64,000 bases of DNA from Arthrobacter sp. StoSoilB19 (GTDB taxonomy: Bacteria > Actinomycetota > Actinomycetes > Actinomycetales > Micrococcaceae): contig NZ_AP024650.1 of assembly GCF_019977275.1 (NCBI RefSeq), forward strand, positions 1,178,001 to 1,242,000. The letters run 5' to 3'. The notes under the pieces were generated by a model. The model did not search any database and was not told where the DNA came from. It was given only the letters and a program-made list of their open reading frames with translations. The translations under genes and the position numbers were made by a program. This document shows, in pieces, positions 1-10,701 of the stretch (position 1 is its first letter; each line of letters starts with the position of its first letter).

Positions 1-2
1 CG

Positions 3-281
3 TTCATGCAGGAACTCAACGCCAAGGGCGATACCGTCGCCGGCCCGTCCTACACCGTGATCTCCACCGTTTATGACGAAGTGGTGATTCCCTACAACAG
101 CCAGTTCCTGGCGGGACCGGCCAGGCAGGTCACCAACATCACCATCCAGGACAAGTGTCCTGCCGATGTCTTCGAACACGACCAGACACCCAACGATCCC
201 GTGGTGCACCAGTTTGTGGCGAACGCGCTGGGCCAGGCCTCCGGCCCGGCGGACCCCGCGTACCAGCCCAGCTGCCTGTAG
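3..281 (+). CDS. Secreted lipase/esterase, C-terminal part
   Basis: This is the last 92 residues of a protein that begins before the window. The motif TVYDEVVIPYNSQFL and the later stretch FEHDQTPNDPVV match the acid and histidine regions of actinobacterial class-2 alpha/beta-hydrolase lipases, where a Ser-Asp-His triad cleaves ester bonds in lipids outside the cell. The nucleophile serine and signal peptide lie off the left edge and cannot be checked. Two cysteines (DKCP and the near-terminal PSCL) may form disulfides, in keeping with an exported enzyme. The lipase call is by family resemblance; another alpha/beta-hydrolase is possible. Confidence 0.68.
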   Translation, partial: FMQELNAKGDTVAGPSYTVISTVYDEVVIPYNSQFLAGPARQVTNITIQDKCPADVFEHDQTPNDPVVHQFVANALGQASGPADPAYQPSCL

Positions 282-369
282 CCCGGACCGCCTTTACCAG
301 CCGCGCCCGGCCCCGGCACCCACGCGCCGTGCCATGATGAGAGCCAGACAGTCCCAAGGAGGTATCCGG

Positions 370-1050
370 ATGGACCACACACCTGGCGGCACGGAGGGCG
401 GGGTGGGGCCGGGCCCGCTGCAGCATCCATTCTTTGCCCGGGCATTTGCCCGGGCCGTGGGCGGCATGGACCGCCGCGGGGCAGCCGACCACCGCCGCCG
501 CGCCCTGGCCGGCCTGCGTGGATCAGTCATCGAAATTGGGGCCGGGGCCGGCTCCTCCTTCCCGCTGTACCCTCCCGCCGTCACCCGCGTCCTGGCCCTG
601 GAACCCGATGACTACCTCCGGGCCCTGGCGCAGAAACAGGCCGCCACGGCCAGCGTCCCCGTAACGGTGGTTGCCGCCGCCGCAGAGAACATTCCGGCGG
701 AGACCGGCAGCGCCGACGCCGTGGTGGCCAGCCTGGTTCTCTGCAGCGTCAAGGACCAGGCCGCCGTGCTTGCGGAGATCCGCCGCGTCCTGCGCCCCGG
801 CGGAACACTGGCCTACTACGAGCATGTCCGGTCCCGGCACCCGGTCCTGGCCAGGGCAGAAGACGTCCTGACCCCGCTTTGGGGCCGGTTCATGGGCGGA
901 TGCCACCTCAACCGGGACACCCTGGCCGCCATCACCGCAGCAGGCTTCACGGTCCAGGACAACCAGCGCTTCGGCTTCGCCGTGCAGCGGCTGAACCCTC
1001 CGCTTGCCCACATCCTGGGCACGGCCACCAGCCCCGGACCGCCGGGCTGA
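370..1050 (+). CDS. Class I SAM-dependent methyltransferase
   Basis: A 226-residue protein of the UbiE/Methyltransf_11 type. Motif I is VIEIGAGAGSSFPLYP near residues 50-65, the acidic end of the second strand is LALEPDDY, and VVASLVLCSVKDQ followed by LRPGGTLAYYEH gives the later Rossmann motifs. The frame is open further upstream, but the ATG at 370 is chosen because a perfect AAGGAGG lies at 356-362 and the methyltransferase fold starts just after it. The substrate cannot be told from sequence; relatives act on lipids, quinones or small molecules. It sits alone between the lipase end and mgtA. Confidence 0.85.
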   Translation: MDHTPGGTEGGVGPGPLQHPFFARAFARAVGGMDRRGAADHRRRALAGLRGSVIEIGAGAGSSFPLYPPAVTRVLALEPDDYLRALAQKQAATASVPVTVVAAAAENIPAETGSADAVVASLVLCSVKDQAAVLAEIRRVLRPGGTLAYYEHVRSRHPVLARAEDVLTPLWGRFMGGCHLNRDTLAAITAAGFTVQDNQRFGFAVQRLNPPLAHILGTATSPGPPG

Positions 1051-1205
1051 CGCGCCCCGCTGGCGCGCCGCACTGATATGTCATTGAGCGCCTGAACGCC
1101 CCGGCCCGCCTGGCCAACCTCGACCTTGGGCCCTTGGCGAGGCCACGCCGTCGTACCCTTGCCCTAAGCTAACGCCACGAAAGCAAACGTCCGAACGGAT
1201 GCGGC

Positions 1206-3929
1206 ATGACAGAGCTCAATGTCCGGGAGCGGAGCTCCCTCCAGCTGCCAATCACTGACGCCGCGAGCCTGACATCCGGACAGACGCTTGCGCGCCTGGC
1301 CTCCGGCCCGGACGGCCTGCCGGAGGAGGAAGCCGCCGCCCGCTTTGGCAGCCTTGGCCCCAATGCCGTCCGCACGCACCGCGCCAACGCCTGGGCCGTG
1401 CTGGGCCGGCAGTTCGCCAGCCCCATCCTCATCCTTTTGCTGGTCACCGCCGGGCTGTCCCTGTTCCTGGGTGACGCAACCAACTCGATCGTCATCGGCG
1501 TGATCCTGCTGGTCAGCGTGGGCCTTGGCTTCACCAACGAATTCCGCGCGGAGCGGGCGTCCGAGGCGCTGCACGACCGTGTCACCCACCGCGCCGTGGT
1601 CCTTCGGGGCGGGACCACCAGGGAAGTGGACGTTACCGCCCTGGTGCCGGGCGACGTCGTCCATCTCTCCCTGGGTGCCATCATCCCCGCCGACATCCGG
1701 CTCCTCGCCACCAACAACCTGCTCTGCGATGAAAGCATCCTCACGGGCGAGTCCCAGCCCGCCGCCAAGGACCCCGCTCCCGTGGCCGCAGGCGCGGCAC
1801 TGGGCGACCTCGCCTCCTGCGTGTTCATGGGCACGGTGATCCAGTCCGGCAGCTGCACCGGGGTTGTGGTGGCCACCGGTGGCCGGGCTGAGTTCGGCCG
1901 CATCGCGCTGGGCCTGGGGGAGAGGCAGCCGCAAACCGAGTTCCAGCTGGGACTCAGGCGCTTTTCGTTCCTGCTGCTGCAGGTGGCGATGGTGCTCACC
2001 ACGCTGATTTTCGTGGCCAACCTGCTGCTGCAACGCCCGCTCATTGAATCCCTGCTGTTCTCGCTGGCAATCGCCGTAGGCATCACCCCGCAGCTGCTTC
2101 CCGCCGTGGTGAGCACGTCCCTGGCCACCGGTACCCGGCAGCTGGCCAAGCGGAAAGTGCTGGTCAAGCGGCTGGTGTGCATCGAGGACCTGGGGGACAT
2201 GGACATCCTGGTCACGGACAAGACCGGCACCCTGACGGAGGGGCGGATCAGTTTCACCAGCGCGCTTCCGGTGACGCAGGACGTTTCCGAAGACGACCTG
2301 CTCACTTTGGGCCTGCTCGCCACGGAGGCCGACTACTCGGAAGGAAATGCGTCCCCGGCAGGGCAGAACCCGCTGGACGCCGCCCTCTGGGACAGCCCCG
2401 GCGCCGCCGCCTTTGAACCGAAACGTCATCAGCGCCTGGACATGATCGGCTTCGATCACCAGCGCCGCCGCACCACCGCGCTGGTCCGTGAAGACGGCGG
2501 CCCCGCCCGCCTGGTGACCAAGGGCGCCCCCGAGGACGTCCTCGCCCTGTGTGGGCCAACCCCACCCGCGGTGCAGAGGCTGTTGGACGAGCAGTTCGAC
2601 GCCGGCTCCCGGGTGGTCGCCGTGGCAACCCGTCCGGCTGCAGACCTGGAGAAGCTGGCCCCGGCTGATGAGCATGGGCTGACGCTGGCCGGGTTCCTCG
2701 TTTTCCTGGACCGGCCCAAAACCAACGCCAGGCAGTCCCTGGACCTGCTGGAGGCCCTGGGTATTTCGGTAAAGATCGCCACCGGCGACAACGCCAAGGT
2801 GGCGGAGAAAGTCTGTGCCGACCTGGACGTGATCTCCGGCGGCACCCTCACCGGTGCCCAGGTTGAGCAGATGTCCGACGCCGACCTTGCCGCCGCCGTG
2901 CGGACAGCCACCATCTTTGCGCGCGTCTCGCCCGAACAGAAAGCGCGCATCATCGGCCTGCTGCGCCTCAGCGGCGGCTCCGTGGGCTTCATGGGCGATG
3001 GCGTGAACGATGCCCTGGCACTGCACAAGGCGGACATCGGCATCTCCGTCGACACGGCAACGGACGTTGCCAAGGACGCGGCCGACGTCGTCCTCCTGGA
3101 CAAGGACCTGGGCGTGCTGGCGGACGGCGTGATGGAGGGGCGGCGGATCTTCGCCAACACCATCAAGTACGTGCTGATGGGCACGTCCAGCAACTTCGGC
3201 AACATGTTCAGCGCGGCAGCAGCCTCCGTGGTGCTGAGCTTCCTGCCCATGCTGCCGGGCCAGATCCTGCTGAACAACCTGCTGTATGACTCCGGGCAGC
3301 TGGCTATTCCGGGGGACCGGGTGGACAAGGAGCAGCTGCGGGCGCCGTCCCACTGGGACATCGCCTTCATCCGCCGGTTCATGCTTCTCTTCGGGCCCAT
3401 CAGTTCGCTGTTCGACTTCGCCACCTTCGCCCTGATGCTGTTCGTGTTCACCGCTGCGCCGGGGGAGTTCCGGGCCGGCTGGTTCATCGAATCCATTGCC
3501 ACCCAGACGCTGATCATCTTCGCCATCCGCACACGACGTGTTCCCTTCCTGCGCAGCCGGCCGTCAGCCGGCCTGATTGCCGCGTCGCTCGGCGTGGTGG
3601 CGCTGGGGATCTTCCTGCCGCTCTCGCCGTTGGCCGGCCTGCTCGGCTTCGACCCGCTGCCTGTGCCGTTCTTCCTGGCCCTGCTGGGCATGGTGGTGGT
3701 GTATCTGGTCCTGGTGGAACTGGCCAAACGATGGTTCTTTGCCCGCAGCGCCCAGCAGCTGCCCGCCCCGCCACCTCCCGTCAAGCGCCGGCACGCCACG
3801 CACCACATCGCCCGCAGGGCCTCGAGGTACAGCATCCCGGTCAAGGTCCCCAAGCCCGCGGTCCCCTCAGGCGTGCCCAGGCTTGGGCGGAGCAAGGCGC
3901 GGCAGGAGAGATCTGTCCGTAACCCATAA
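1206..3929 (+). CDS. mgtA: Magnesium-importing P-type ATPase MgtA
   Basis: A 907-residue P3B-type ATPase, about the usual length of the family, which uses ATP to bring Mg2+ into the cytoplasm. The phosphorylated aspartate is D338 in DKTGTLTEG. The actuator loop contains TGES (ILTGESQPA), the hinge is MGDGVNDALAL, and the P-domain has IATGDNAKV. The N-terminal cation-ATPase domain, about ten membrane segments and the long C-terminal membrane half are all present. The last 50 or so residues are a basic, proline-rich cytoplasmic tail beyond the last membrane segment. The call rests on overall similarity to bacterial MgtA/MgtB rather than Ca2+ pumps. I saw no recognisable Mg2+ leader element in the 155 bases upstream. 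Confidence 0.9.
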   Translation: MTELNVRERSSLQLPITDAASLTSGQTLARLASGPDGLPEEEAAARFGSLGPNAVRTHRANAWAVLGRQFASPILILLLVTAGLSLFLGDATNSIVIGVILLVSVGLGFTNEFRAERASEALHDRVTHRAVVLRGGTTREVDVTALVPGDVVHLSLGAIIPADIRLLATNNLLCDESILTGESQPAAKDPAPVAAGAALGDLASCVFMGTVIQSGSCTGVVVATGGRAEFGRIALGLGERQPQTEFQLGLRRFSFLLLQVAMVLTTLIFVANLLLQRPLIESLLFSLAIAVGITPQLLPAVVSTSLATGTRQLAKRKVLVKRLVCIEDLGDMDILVTDKTGTLTEGRISFTSALPVTQDVSEDDLLTLGLLATEADYSEGNASPAGQNPLDAALWDSPGAAAFEPKRHQRLDMIGFDHQRRRTTALVREDGGPARLVTKGAPEDVLALCGPTPPAVQRLLDEQFDAGSRVVAVATRPAADLEKLAPADEHGLTLAGFLVFLDRPKTNARQSLDLLEALGISVKIATGDNAKVAEKVCADLDVISGGTLTGAQVEQMSDADLAAAVRTATIFARVSPEQKARIIGLLRLSGGSVGFMGDGVNDALALHKADIGISVDTATDVAKDAADVVLLDKDLGVLADGVMEGRRIFANTIKYVLMGTSSNFGNMFSAAAASVVLSFLPMLPGQILLNNLLYDSGQLAIPGDRVDKEQLRAPSHWDIAFIRRFMLLFGPISSLFDFATFALMLFVFTAAPGEFRAGWFIESIATQTLIIFAIRTRRVPFLRSRPSAGLIAASLGVVALGIFLPLSPLAGLLGFDPLPVPFFLALLGMVVVYLVLVELAKRWFFARSAQQLPAPPPPVKRRHATHHIARRASRYSIPVKVPKPAVPSGVPRLGRSKARQERSVRNP

Positions 3930-3986
3930 CCCTTGTGGCGACGCCGGGGTTAGCATGGAGGAGGGAGAAGCTGGGGCTTTCGCTGA

Positions 3987-5732
<1,746 letters not shown>

Positions 5733-5747
5733 CGGCGGCGTGCTCTC

Positions 5748-6434
5748 TCAGGACAGCATTTCCCACGCGCGCGGGATGGGAGCCGGGATCAACGGGCTGC
5801 GGCGCCGGAATCCCAGCTTTTGCAGTACCGAGGACACGGTGCCAACCACCGCATCTTCGGGGAGCACCAGCTCCTGGCCGATCTGCCGGTTTGTCAGGCC
5901 GCGGGCCATGAAGGCAAGCACGTTCCGCTCCCTCCCTGTGAGGCCTTGCAGCCAGGAGGCAGAGGCGGCTGCGTACAGGCTTTCGGCAACCCTTTCCCGG
6001 ACCTCCGGCCGGAACAGTGATGCGCCGGCGGCGGCACAGCGGATGCTGTCCACCAGATCCTTGCTGTTGCTCACCTGCTTGAGGACGTACCCGGACGCGC
6101 CCGCCAGCACCGCCGCCCGCACGGCATGCTGTTCGTCCCAGCCGGTCAGGATCAGGCATCGGACCCCGGGGGCCGTGGCGCGGAGGTCGCGGCAGACCTC
6201 AATCCCGGTTCCGTCCGGCAGCCTGTCGTCCAACACAGCGATATCGGGTTTCAGGCTGGGGATCAGGCGCCGGGCCTCTGCGGCCGATCCGCTCTCGCCG
6301 GCAATCGTGAACCCATCATTTTCGAGCAGGTCCTTCAGGCCCCGCCGCACCAGTTCATGGTCATTGAGGATGAAGATCCGGGCGGTCCCGGCTGGGGACT
6401 GAAAGACATCCCGGGGTTCTGCGGGTGTTTCCAT
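5748..6434 (-). CDS. NarL/LuxR-family response regulator, DosR-like
   Basis: A 228-residue two-component regulator: receiver domain (about residues 18-135, phosphoryl acceptor D69 in VLDDRLPDG) and a LuxR-type helix-turn-helix (GLTGRERNVLAFMARGLTNR). One residue of the usual Asp-Asp acidic pair is asparagine (ILNDHEL). It ends 15 bases from the end of the GAF kinase gene, so the pair is convergent rather than in one operon. By analogy to DevR/DosR it would drive a hypoxia or redox stress regulon. The start at 6434 (METPAE) lacks a strong ribosome site; an alternative ATG at 6518 has AGAGGG nearby and would add 28 residues. Confidence 0.85.
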   Translation of the reverse strand: METPAEPRDVFQSPAGTARIFILNDHELVRRGLKDLLENDGFTIAGESGSAAEARRLIPSLKPDIAVLDDRLPDGTGIEVCRDLRATAPGVRCLILTGWDEQHAVRAAVLAGASGYVLKQVSNSKDLVDSIRCAAAGASLFRPEVRERVAESLYAAASASWLQGLTGRERNVLAFMARGLTNRQIGQELVLPEDAVVGTVSSVLQKLGFRRRSPLIPAPIPRAWEMLS

Positions 6435-6568
6435 GACGACGCTCTCATTGATTCGACGCCCTCCCCGGCTGCCCGTCTGATGCAGCCGCCCCGGTCGGAA
6501 GGATCCTCGTTCAATCATTTCGCGTCCCTCTGCTGTGCCAGCAGGGCCAAAAGTCCGTTCCTGATTCG

Positions 6569-6895
6569 TCACCAGCCGAAGCCACGGGGAGCCAATGGCC
6601 CGGCTGCCTCCTGAAGCTGGCGAAGGGCGCTGCAGCCAGAGCACCTCATGGTGTCTCCGGCCCCCTTTGCCCTGACCCACCGGTGCGATTCCTCCAGCCG
6701 GTACTCAAGCCAGCCCGAAAGCTTTTGCAGCCGGTTGAGTGCCACGCTGGCTTTCTCCCAGGAACTCCAGCGTCCCACGACGGCACCGTTGTCCTTGAAA
6801 ATGACGTTGCACCCGCCATCGCCAATTTCCGCTGGGGCCTGGCCGCCAGGCGCTTCCTGACCGTACACGGCCCTGTACTCTTCAGAAGTTGCCAC
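6569..6895 (-). CDS. Small hypothetical protein with CxxC
   Basis: A 108-residue protein I do not recognise. The GTG at 6895 is chosen because GGGAGG lies directly upstream, inside the tail of the previous reading frame. It contains VIFKDNGAVVGRWSSWEKA, resembling a short beta-rich domain, and a C-terminal MRCSGCSAL with a CxxC pair that could bind metal or be redox active. It lies 13 bases after the hypothetical gene at 6909-7469 and is probably co-transcribed with it; both lie upstream of the response regulator on the same strand. Confidence 0.6.
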   Translation of the reverse strand: MATSEEYRAVYGQEAPGGQAPAEIGDGGCNVIFKDNGAVVGRWSSWEKASVALNRLQKLSGWLEYRLEESHRWVRAKGAGDTMRCSGCSALRQLQEAAGPLAPRGFGW

Positions 6896-6908
6896 GGTGC
6901 CTCCCTGA

Positions 6909-7469
6909 TCAGGCAGCTTTGGTTTGCGGGCGGGCGAGAAACGCCTCCAATGACTGGAGGGTGATGGTTGCGTCAGTGAAGGCCGGGCTGCCATGCGGGT
7001 GCAGGCGCTCCAGCAGGCCACCGTTGTAGCGGAGGCGGCGGAGGGCGGTGGACACGGCACGGATGGCGTATCCCAGGTCGCCCTGGTGCCGGAGCAGCGC
7101 GAGCGTCATGCCCTGCATTGATGCCAGTGCGACAGCAAGCACGTTTGCGTCCAGCTGCCGGCCCGCGGCCCGGTGACGGCGCAGCTGGGCGGCAAACCCG
7201 TCCCAAACCTCCCGGGCCGCAATCCGGGCCACTTCCGTCCGCGCATCCTTCTCCGCCAAACCGCGGCCCACCAGGTCCGCATGAAGGCATTCGAACCTGC
7301 TGCTGAGTTCCCCGGCCCTCCCGCCGGCTTCGCTGCCCGGGGATGTTGAGGGTTTGAAATTGGCAGGATGCAGGAGCATCGCCCGACGGCGGGAGGCGTC
7401 CTCCCGCGACAGCCGCGCGGCTTGCAGCGGCGCTTTCAGGGCGGGACGGAGCGTGCGGATGTCAGGCAT
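6909..7469 (-). CDS. Hypothetical Ala/Arg-rich cytosolic protein
   Basis: A 186-residue protein of unknown function. The ATG at 7469 follows GAAAGGACC at a good distance; an upstream extension to 7535 is open but has no ribosome site. The sequence is rich in Ala, Arg and Leu and predicted almost entirely helical, with no membrane segment or signal peptide. The first 60 residues look disordered (RPALKAPLQAARL and a Ser/Gly-rich stretch). It seems to be the first gene of a short minus-strand unit with the CxxC protein. I see no motif that would suggest a role. Confidence 0.6.
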   Translation of the reverse strand: MPDIRTLRPALKAPLQAARLSREDASRRRAMLLHPANFKPSTSPGSEAGGRAGELSSRFECLHADLVGRGLAEKDARTEVARIAAREVWDGFAAQLRRHRAAGRQLDANVLAVALASMQGMTLALLRHQGDLGYAIRAVSTALRRLRYNGGLLERLHPHGSPAFTDATITLQSLEAFLARPQTKAA

Positions 7470-7560
7470 GCTGGTCCTTTCAAAGTGCAGCGAGCTTGCA
7501 GCATGTGCCAGCGGGGGCATCATCTGCGGTGACACTGCGGGAATGCCTCAGCGGCAAGGG

Positions 7561-7620
7561 AAGTGTGTGCAAGTGAAGTGTGTGCAAGTGAACTGTGTGC
7601 AAGGGAACTGGGTCTCAGGG
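7561..7620. repeat. 15-bp tandem repeat, about 3.5 copies
   Basis: Two identical 15-base units, AAGTGTGTGCAAGTG, at 7561-7575 and 7576-7590 are followed by AACTGTGTGCAAGGG at 7591-7605 and a decayed fourth copy at 7606-7620. The array lies in the 421-base gap between two divergent genes (starts at 7469 and 7891). The rest of that gap, 7621-7890, shows no gene or motif I can support. Confidence 0.8.
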
Positions 7621-7890
7621 GAGGGGCGTCAGGGGGAAAGCCACTCCGGCCCCGCAAACCTGAGGACCCGGACGGCGCCCCTACAAGGATGCCAAGGGTC
7701 TGGGGTCCCGCTGTAGGGCTGAAAGTCCCGTCATGGGGGAGGACGGGTACAGATTCCCGCGTGGAAGGTTTGGAGGTTTGGTTCCCATGGAAGGCGGGGG
7801 CTTTGTGCCCTGTTTCCGGTTGCGGGGCCGGCCCTAGCCTGAAATCAGCAGGGCGGCGTAAGGCCGCCTGCCGGATCCGGGAGGCACACG

Positions 7891-8598
7891 GTGAAATCGG
7901 CGAACGCAAGCATCATTGCAGGCCTTGTCCTTATTGGGCTGGGTGGGCTCTTACTGCTGGACCGGCTCGGCGTCATGGACACGGCAGCTTTTGTCGCACC
8001 GCTGATCTTCGCGGCCATAGGGGTTTTGTTCCTGTCCCTGTTCGTCCAGCGCCGGGAGAACTGGTGGGCGGCCATCCCCGGTTCCGTGTTCCTGGGCCTG
8101 GCAGCGGTCATCACCACCACGCAGCTCACCAACGGCGCATGGGGTGCATCTTTCCTCTTCCTCTTCATGGGTGGCGGGTTCGCCGCCGTGTTCCTGCGCG
8201 AGCGCACCAACTGGTGGGCCCCGATCCCGGCGGGCGTCATGTTGACGCTTGCTGTCATCGTGGCACTCCCGCAGGAACTGCAGGGCATGCCGACCGCGGC
8301 CGTCCTGTTCCTGGGCCTGGCAGCCACCTTCGGCGCGCTCTCCCTGGTCCCGGTCCGTAGCTCCGGGCACGCTGCCGACCACCCCAGCGAAAGGATGAGT
8401 TGGCCGCTGATCCCCGCCGCGGTCCTGACGGTCATGGGTTTGATCTTTGCGCTCCAGGCCACGGTGGTGTTCATTTCCCTGGACTTCGCCTTCCCGGCCA
8501 TCATGATCCTGGCGGGAATCACGCTGATGGTCTACGCCTACGTCGCCCACCGCGACGGACGGCAGAAGACGCACGGCCCCGGGCCCCGGGCAGGCTAA
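7891..8598 (+). CDS. Multi-pass membrane protein of unknown function
   Basis: A 235-residue membrane protein with about seven hydrophobic segments in short hairpin pairs. Two segments are each preceded by a similar NWWA(A/P)IP sequence (REN-WWAAIP and RTN-WWAPIP), so the core looks like an internal duplication. The GTG start at 7891 is supported by GGGAGG at 7880-7885. It is similar in style to small actinobacterial DUF-type membrane proteins without assigned function. A basic tail (RDGRQKTHGPGPRAG) should be cytoplasmic. Confidence 0.75.
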   Translation: MKSANASIIAGLVLIGLGGLLLLDRLGVMDTAAFVAPLIFAAIGVLFLSLFVQRRENWWAAIPGSVFLGLAAVITTTQLTNGAWGASFLFLFMGGGFAAVFLRERTNWWAPIPAGVMLTLAVIVALPQELQGMPTAAVLFLGLAATFGALSLVPVRSSGHAADHPSERMSWPLIPAAVLTVMGLIFALQATVVFISLDFAFPAIMILAGITLMVYAYVAHRDGRQKTHGPGPRAG

Positions 8599-8644
8599 GG
8601 GGCCCAGCGGGCCGGTGGGCCGGCCGGTGAGCCCATGCGGCCCA

Positions 8645-9409
8645 TCAGAGGAGCGCCTCCGCCCGGGTCCAGTGCCCACGCAGCAGTGCGGCGACCCTCT
8701 GCGGCTCAGCCCGGTGCGGGGGGTCGAAATGGTGGCGGCCCGGGAAGACTTCCAGCCGGTAATCGGAAAAGACGCGGGCCAGCCGGGCGGCGTTGTCGCC
8801 CTGCTCGTCCGGACTGCTCATGCCGCCCAGCATAAACAGCACAGGTTTCGTGAAGGAGGCAAGGCGGCCGCGGTCCAGGTTATAGGTGTTGAACGCCTGG
8901 AGGAAGGCGTTGATGCCTGCCGGCCGCTTGGCCATCCACGGCGGCGGCGGGCCGGGCGGCGGTGCCGGCAGGACGGCGTCGGGCTTTACCTGCAGCCTCA
9001 TGAAGGCCGGCATGAACTCGTCCTGCGGCAGGGCGGACAACTGGCCGTAACGCTGCCACAGTTCGGTGTGGGCAGGGCTCCAGTCCCAGTTTCCCGCCCA
9101 GGCCGGCTCAAGCAGCGCCAGGCTGCGGAGCCGTCCGGGATGTGAGGCGGCAAGGGCCAACGCGGCAGCCCCGCCGCCGGAATACCCCACCAGGTGGAAG
9201 GTGTCCCAGCCATGGGCGTCGGCCTCGCGGAGCACGCCGTCCCCCTCTGTATCCAGGCTCCATCCCGGCGGCGGGGCATCCCCGGCGTAGAGCTCCAGGT
9301 CCTTGGCGATGGCGTCCACTCCGGGTCCCAGGACCTGCAGCAGCGCGCCGTAGGCGGGGCCGGCGGGAAGGACGCTGCCGGGAAGCAGGATCACGCGGAG
9401 CGGTTCCAT
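8645..9409 (-). CDS. Alpha/beta-hydrolase
   Basis: A 254-residue alpha/beta-hydrolase fold protein. The nucleophile elbow is GYSGGGAA (serine within G-x-S-x-G), preceded by a strand-turn LPGS as oxyanion region; the C-terminal GRHHFDPPHR supplies a plausible catalytic histidine. It begins 24 bases after the FAD monooxygenase gene on the same strand, so the two are likely one transcript with the TfoX-like gene. Substrate unknown; coupling to a Baeyer-Villiger-like or N-hydroxylating monooxygenase would fit hydrolysis of an ester product, but that is inference. Confidence 0.8.
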   Translation of the reverse strand: MEPLRVILLPGSVLPAGPAYGALLQVLGPGVDAIAKDLELYAGDAPPPGWSLDTEGDGVLREADAHGWDTFHLVGYSGGGAAALALAASHPGRLRSLALLEPAWAGNWDWSPAHTELWQRYGQLSALPQDEFMPAFMRLQVKPDAVLPAPPPGPPPPWMAKRPAGINAFLQAFNTYNLDRGRLASFTKPVLFMLGGMSSPDEQGDNAARLARVFSDYRLEVFPGRHHFDPPHRAEPQRVAALLRGHWTRAEALL

Positions 9410-9433
9410 GGCATTGTCTTTCGCCGGCGCCGG

Positions 9434-10699
9434 TCAGCGGCGCGCTGCCAGATGTCCGGTCACGTACTCGGCGTCCGGGCCCGCCCCCACGAGGGTGGCG
9501 GAGATATGGCGCGTGAGCCAGGGGAGCCCGACGGCGTACAGGCCCGGGTGCTCCGTCACGCCTTTCGTGTGGCGCGGGTAGTTCCATTCGTCCAGGAGGG
9601 GAAGGTCCAGCATGCTGAAGTCCAGTGCGTAGCCCGTGCACCAGATGATGGAGGTGATCCCTTCCGCCTTAAGGTCCAGCCGGGCGCCTGGCTCTGCGGG
9701 CAGCCAGTGGTCTTCCTCCGGCACGTCCGCCTCCGGAGCGTCGATCCCGGCAGCCTTGATGTACGCATCGGACAGCCGTCCCAGCCGCTGCCCGAACCCT
9801 GCCTCAACCAGTGCCAGGCGCTCGGCGAGGTCGTCGGTGAAGACGAGGACGCCGTCGTCGATTCCCTCGAACCGGCCGTGCAGCCGGACGCCGCGGCGGC
9901 CCAGTTCGCGCAGGTGCACGCTGTGGCCGCCGTCGTTGCCGGACAGCAGCGGATTGCACATGAAGCGTCCGGCGGGGGAGGGCAGCCCGTCCACCTGGAG
10001 CGCGTTGATGCCGTACTCCGGGCCGTGGACGTTCACCTCCACGATCCAGTGGAAGATGTCCTGCCCACGGTACCGCCTGGGCGCCTCCGGGCAGCTGGAC
10101 ACGGACAGGTGTACGGCGCGGCCGGCGTCCAGCAGGTCCTCGGTGATCTGGCCGCCCGATTGCCCGGTGCCCACCACCAGCACCGCGCCCTCCGGGAGCT
10201 GGGCGGGGGTGCGGTAGTCGTGGCTGTGCAGCTGCAGGACTCCGGGGGAGAGGCCGACGGCGGCAGGCGGGGTCCGTGGGCGCTGGAACGCACCGCTGGC
10301 CAGCACCAGGTTCCGGGCGGCCCAGGTGCCCCGGTCCGTTTCGAGGGTGAACCCGGCATCCGCCGGGGCGATCCGGGTCACCGTCGTGTCCAGCTCCACC
10401 GGGGCATGGATGTCCCGGGCGTAGCGGCGGAAGAAGTCGATGGTGGCGTCCCGGGCGATGAACCCGTCCGGTTCCGGTCCGTCGTAGGGCTTCCCCGGCA
10501 GGGAGACTGAAAAGTTGGGGGTGTTCAGGTAGAAGGAATCCCACCGGTCCTGCCAGGCGCCGCCCAGGGCGGGCCGCTGCTCCAGGATCCGGTGTTCCAC
10601 GCCGCGCTGCGACAGCCAGTAGCTCGTGGCCAGGCCTGCCTGTCCGGCGCCCACTACCACCGTGTTGGTCTCATGGCGGGAAACCGCGGGGGCGGACAT
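9434..10699 (-). CDS. FAD-dependent monooxygenase, FMO/CzcO-like
   Basis: A 421-residue flavoprotein with two dinucleotide-binding motifs: GAGQAG (FAD) near residue 18 and GTGQSG (NADPH) near residue 175, as in flavin-containing monooxygenases and the CzcO group. The N-terminal LGGAWQDRWDSF motif is typical for binding the flavin. It probably oxidises a heteroatom or carbonyl carbon using NADPH and O2. It starts 2 bases after the stop of the TfoX-like gene and is followed after 24 bases by a hydrolase, so it is the middle gene of a three-gene operon. Substrate unknown. Confidence 0.85.
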   Translation of the reverse strand: MSAPAVSRHETNTVVVGAGQAGLATSYWLSQRGVEHRILEQRPALGGAWQDRWDSFYLNTPNFSVSLPGKPYDGPEPDGFIARDATIDFFRRYARDIHAPVELDTTVTRIAPADAGFTLETDRGTWAARNLVLASGAFQRPRTPPAAVGLSPGVLQLHSHDYRTPAQLPEGAVLVVGTGQSGGQITEDLLDAGRAVHLSVSSCPEAPRRYRGQDIFHWIVEVNVHGPEYGINALQVDGLPSPAGRFMCNPLLSGNDGGHSVHLRELGRRGVRLHGRFEGIDDGVLVFTDDLAERLALVEAGFGQRLGRLSDAYIKAAGIDAPEADVPEEDHWLPAEPGARLDLKAEGITSIIWCTGYALDFSMLDLPLLDEWNYPRHTKGVTEHPGLYAVGLPWLTRHISATLVGAGPDAEYVTGHLAARR

Positions 10700-10701
10700 G
10701 G

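Noticed and set aside
1051..1205. Mg2+ riboswitch or leader peptide upstream of mgtA
   Set aside because: No long leader, no M-box-like conserved stems and no short Pro-rich peptide.
1164..3353. Open reading frame of 729 codons on the minus strand
   Set aside because: It lies opposite mgtA, has unnatural composition (His/Gln/Gly-rich) and no family resemblance; it is a by-product of high GC third positions.
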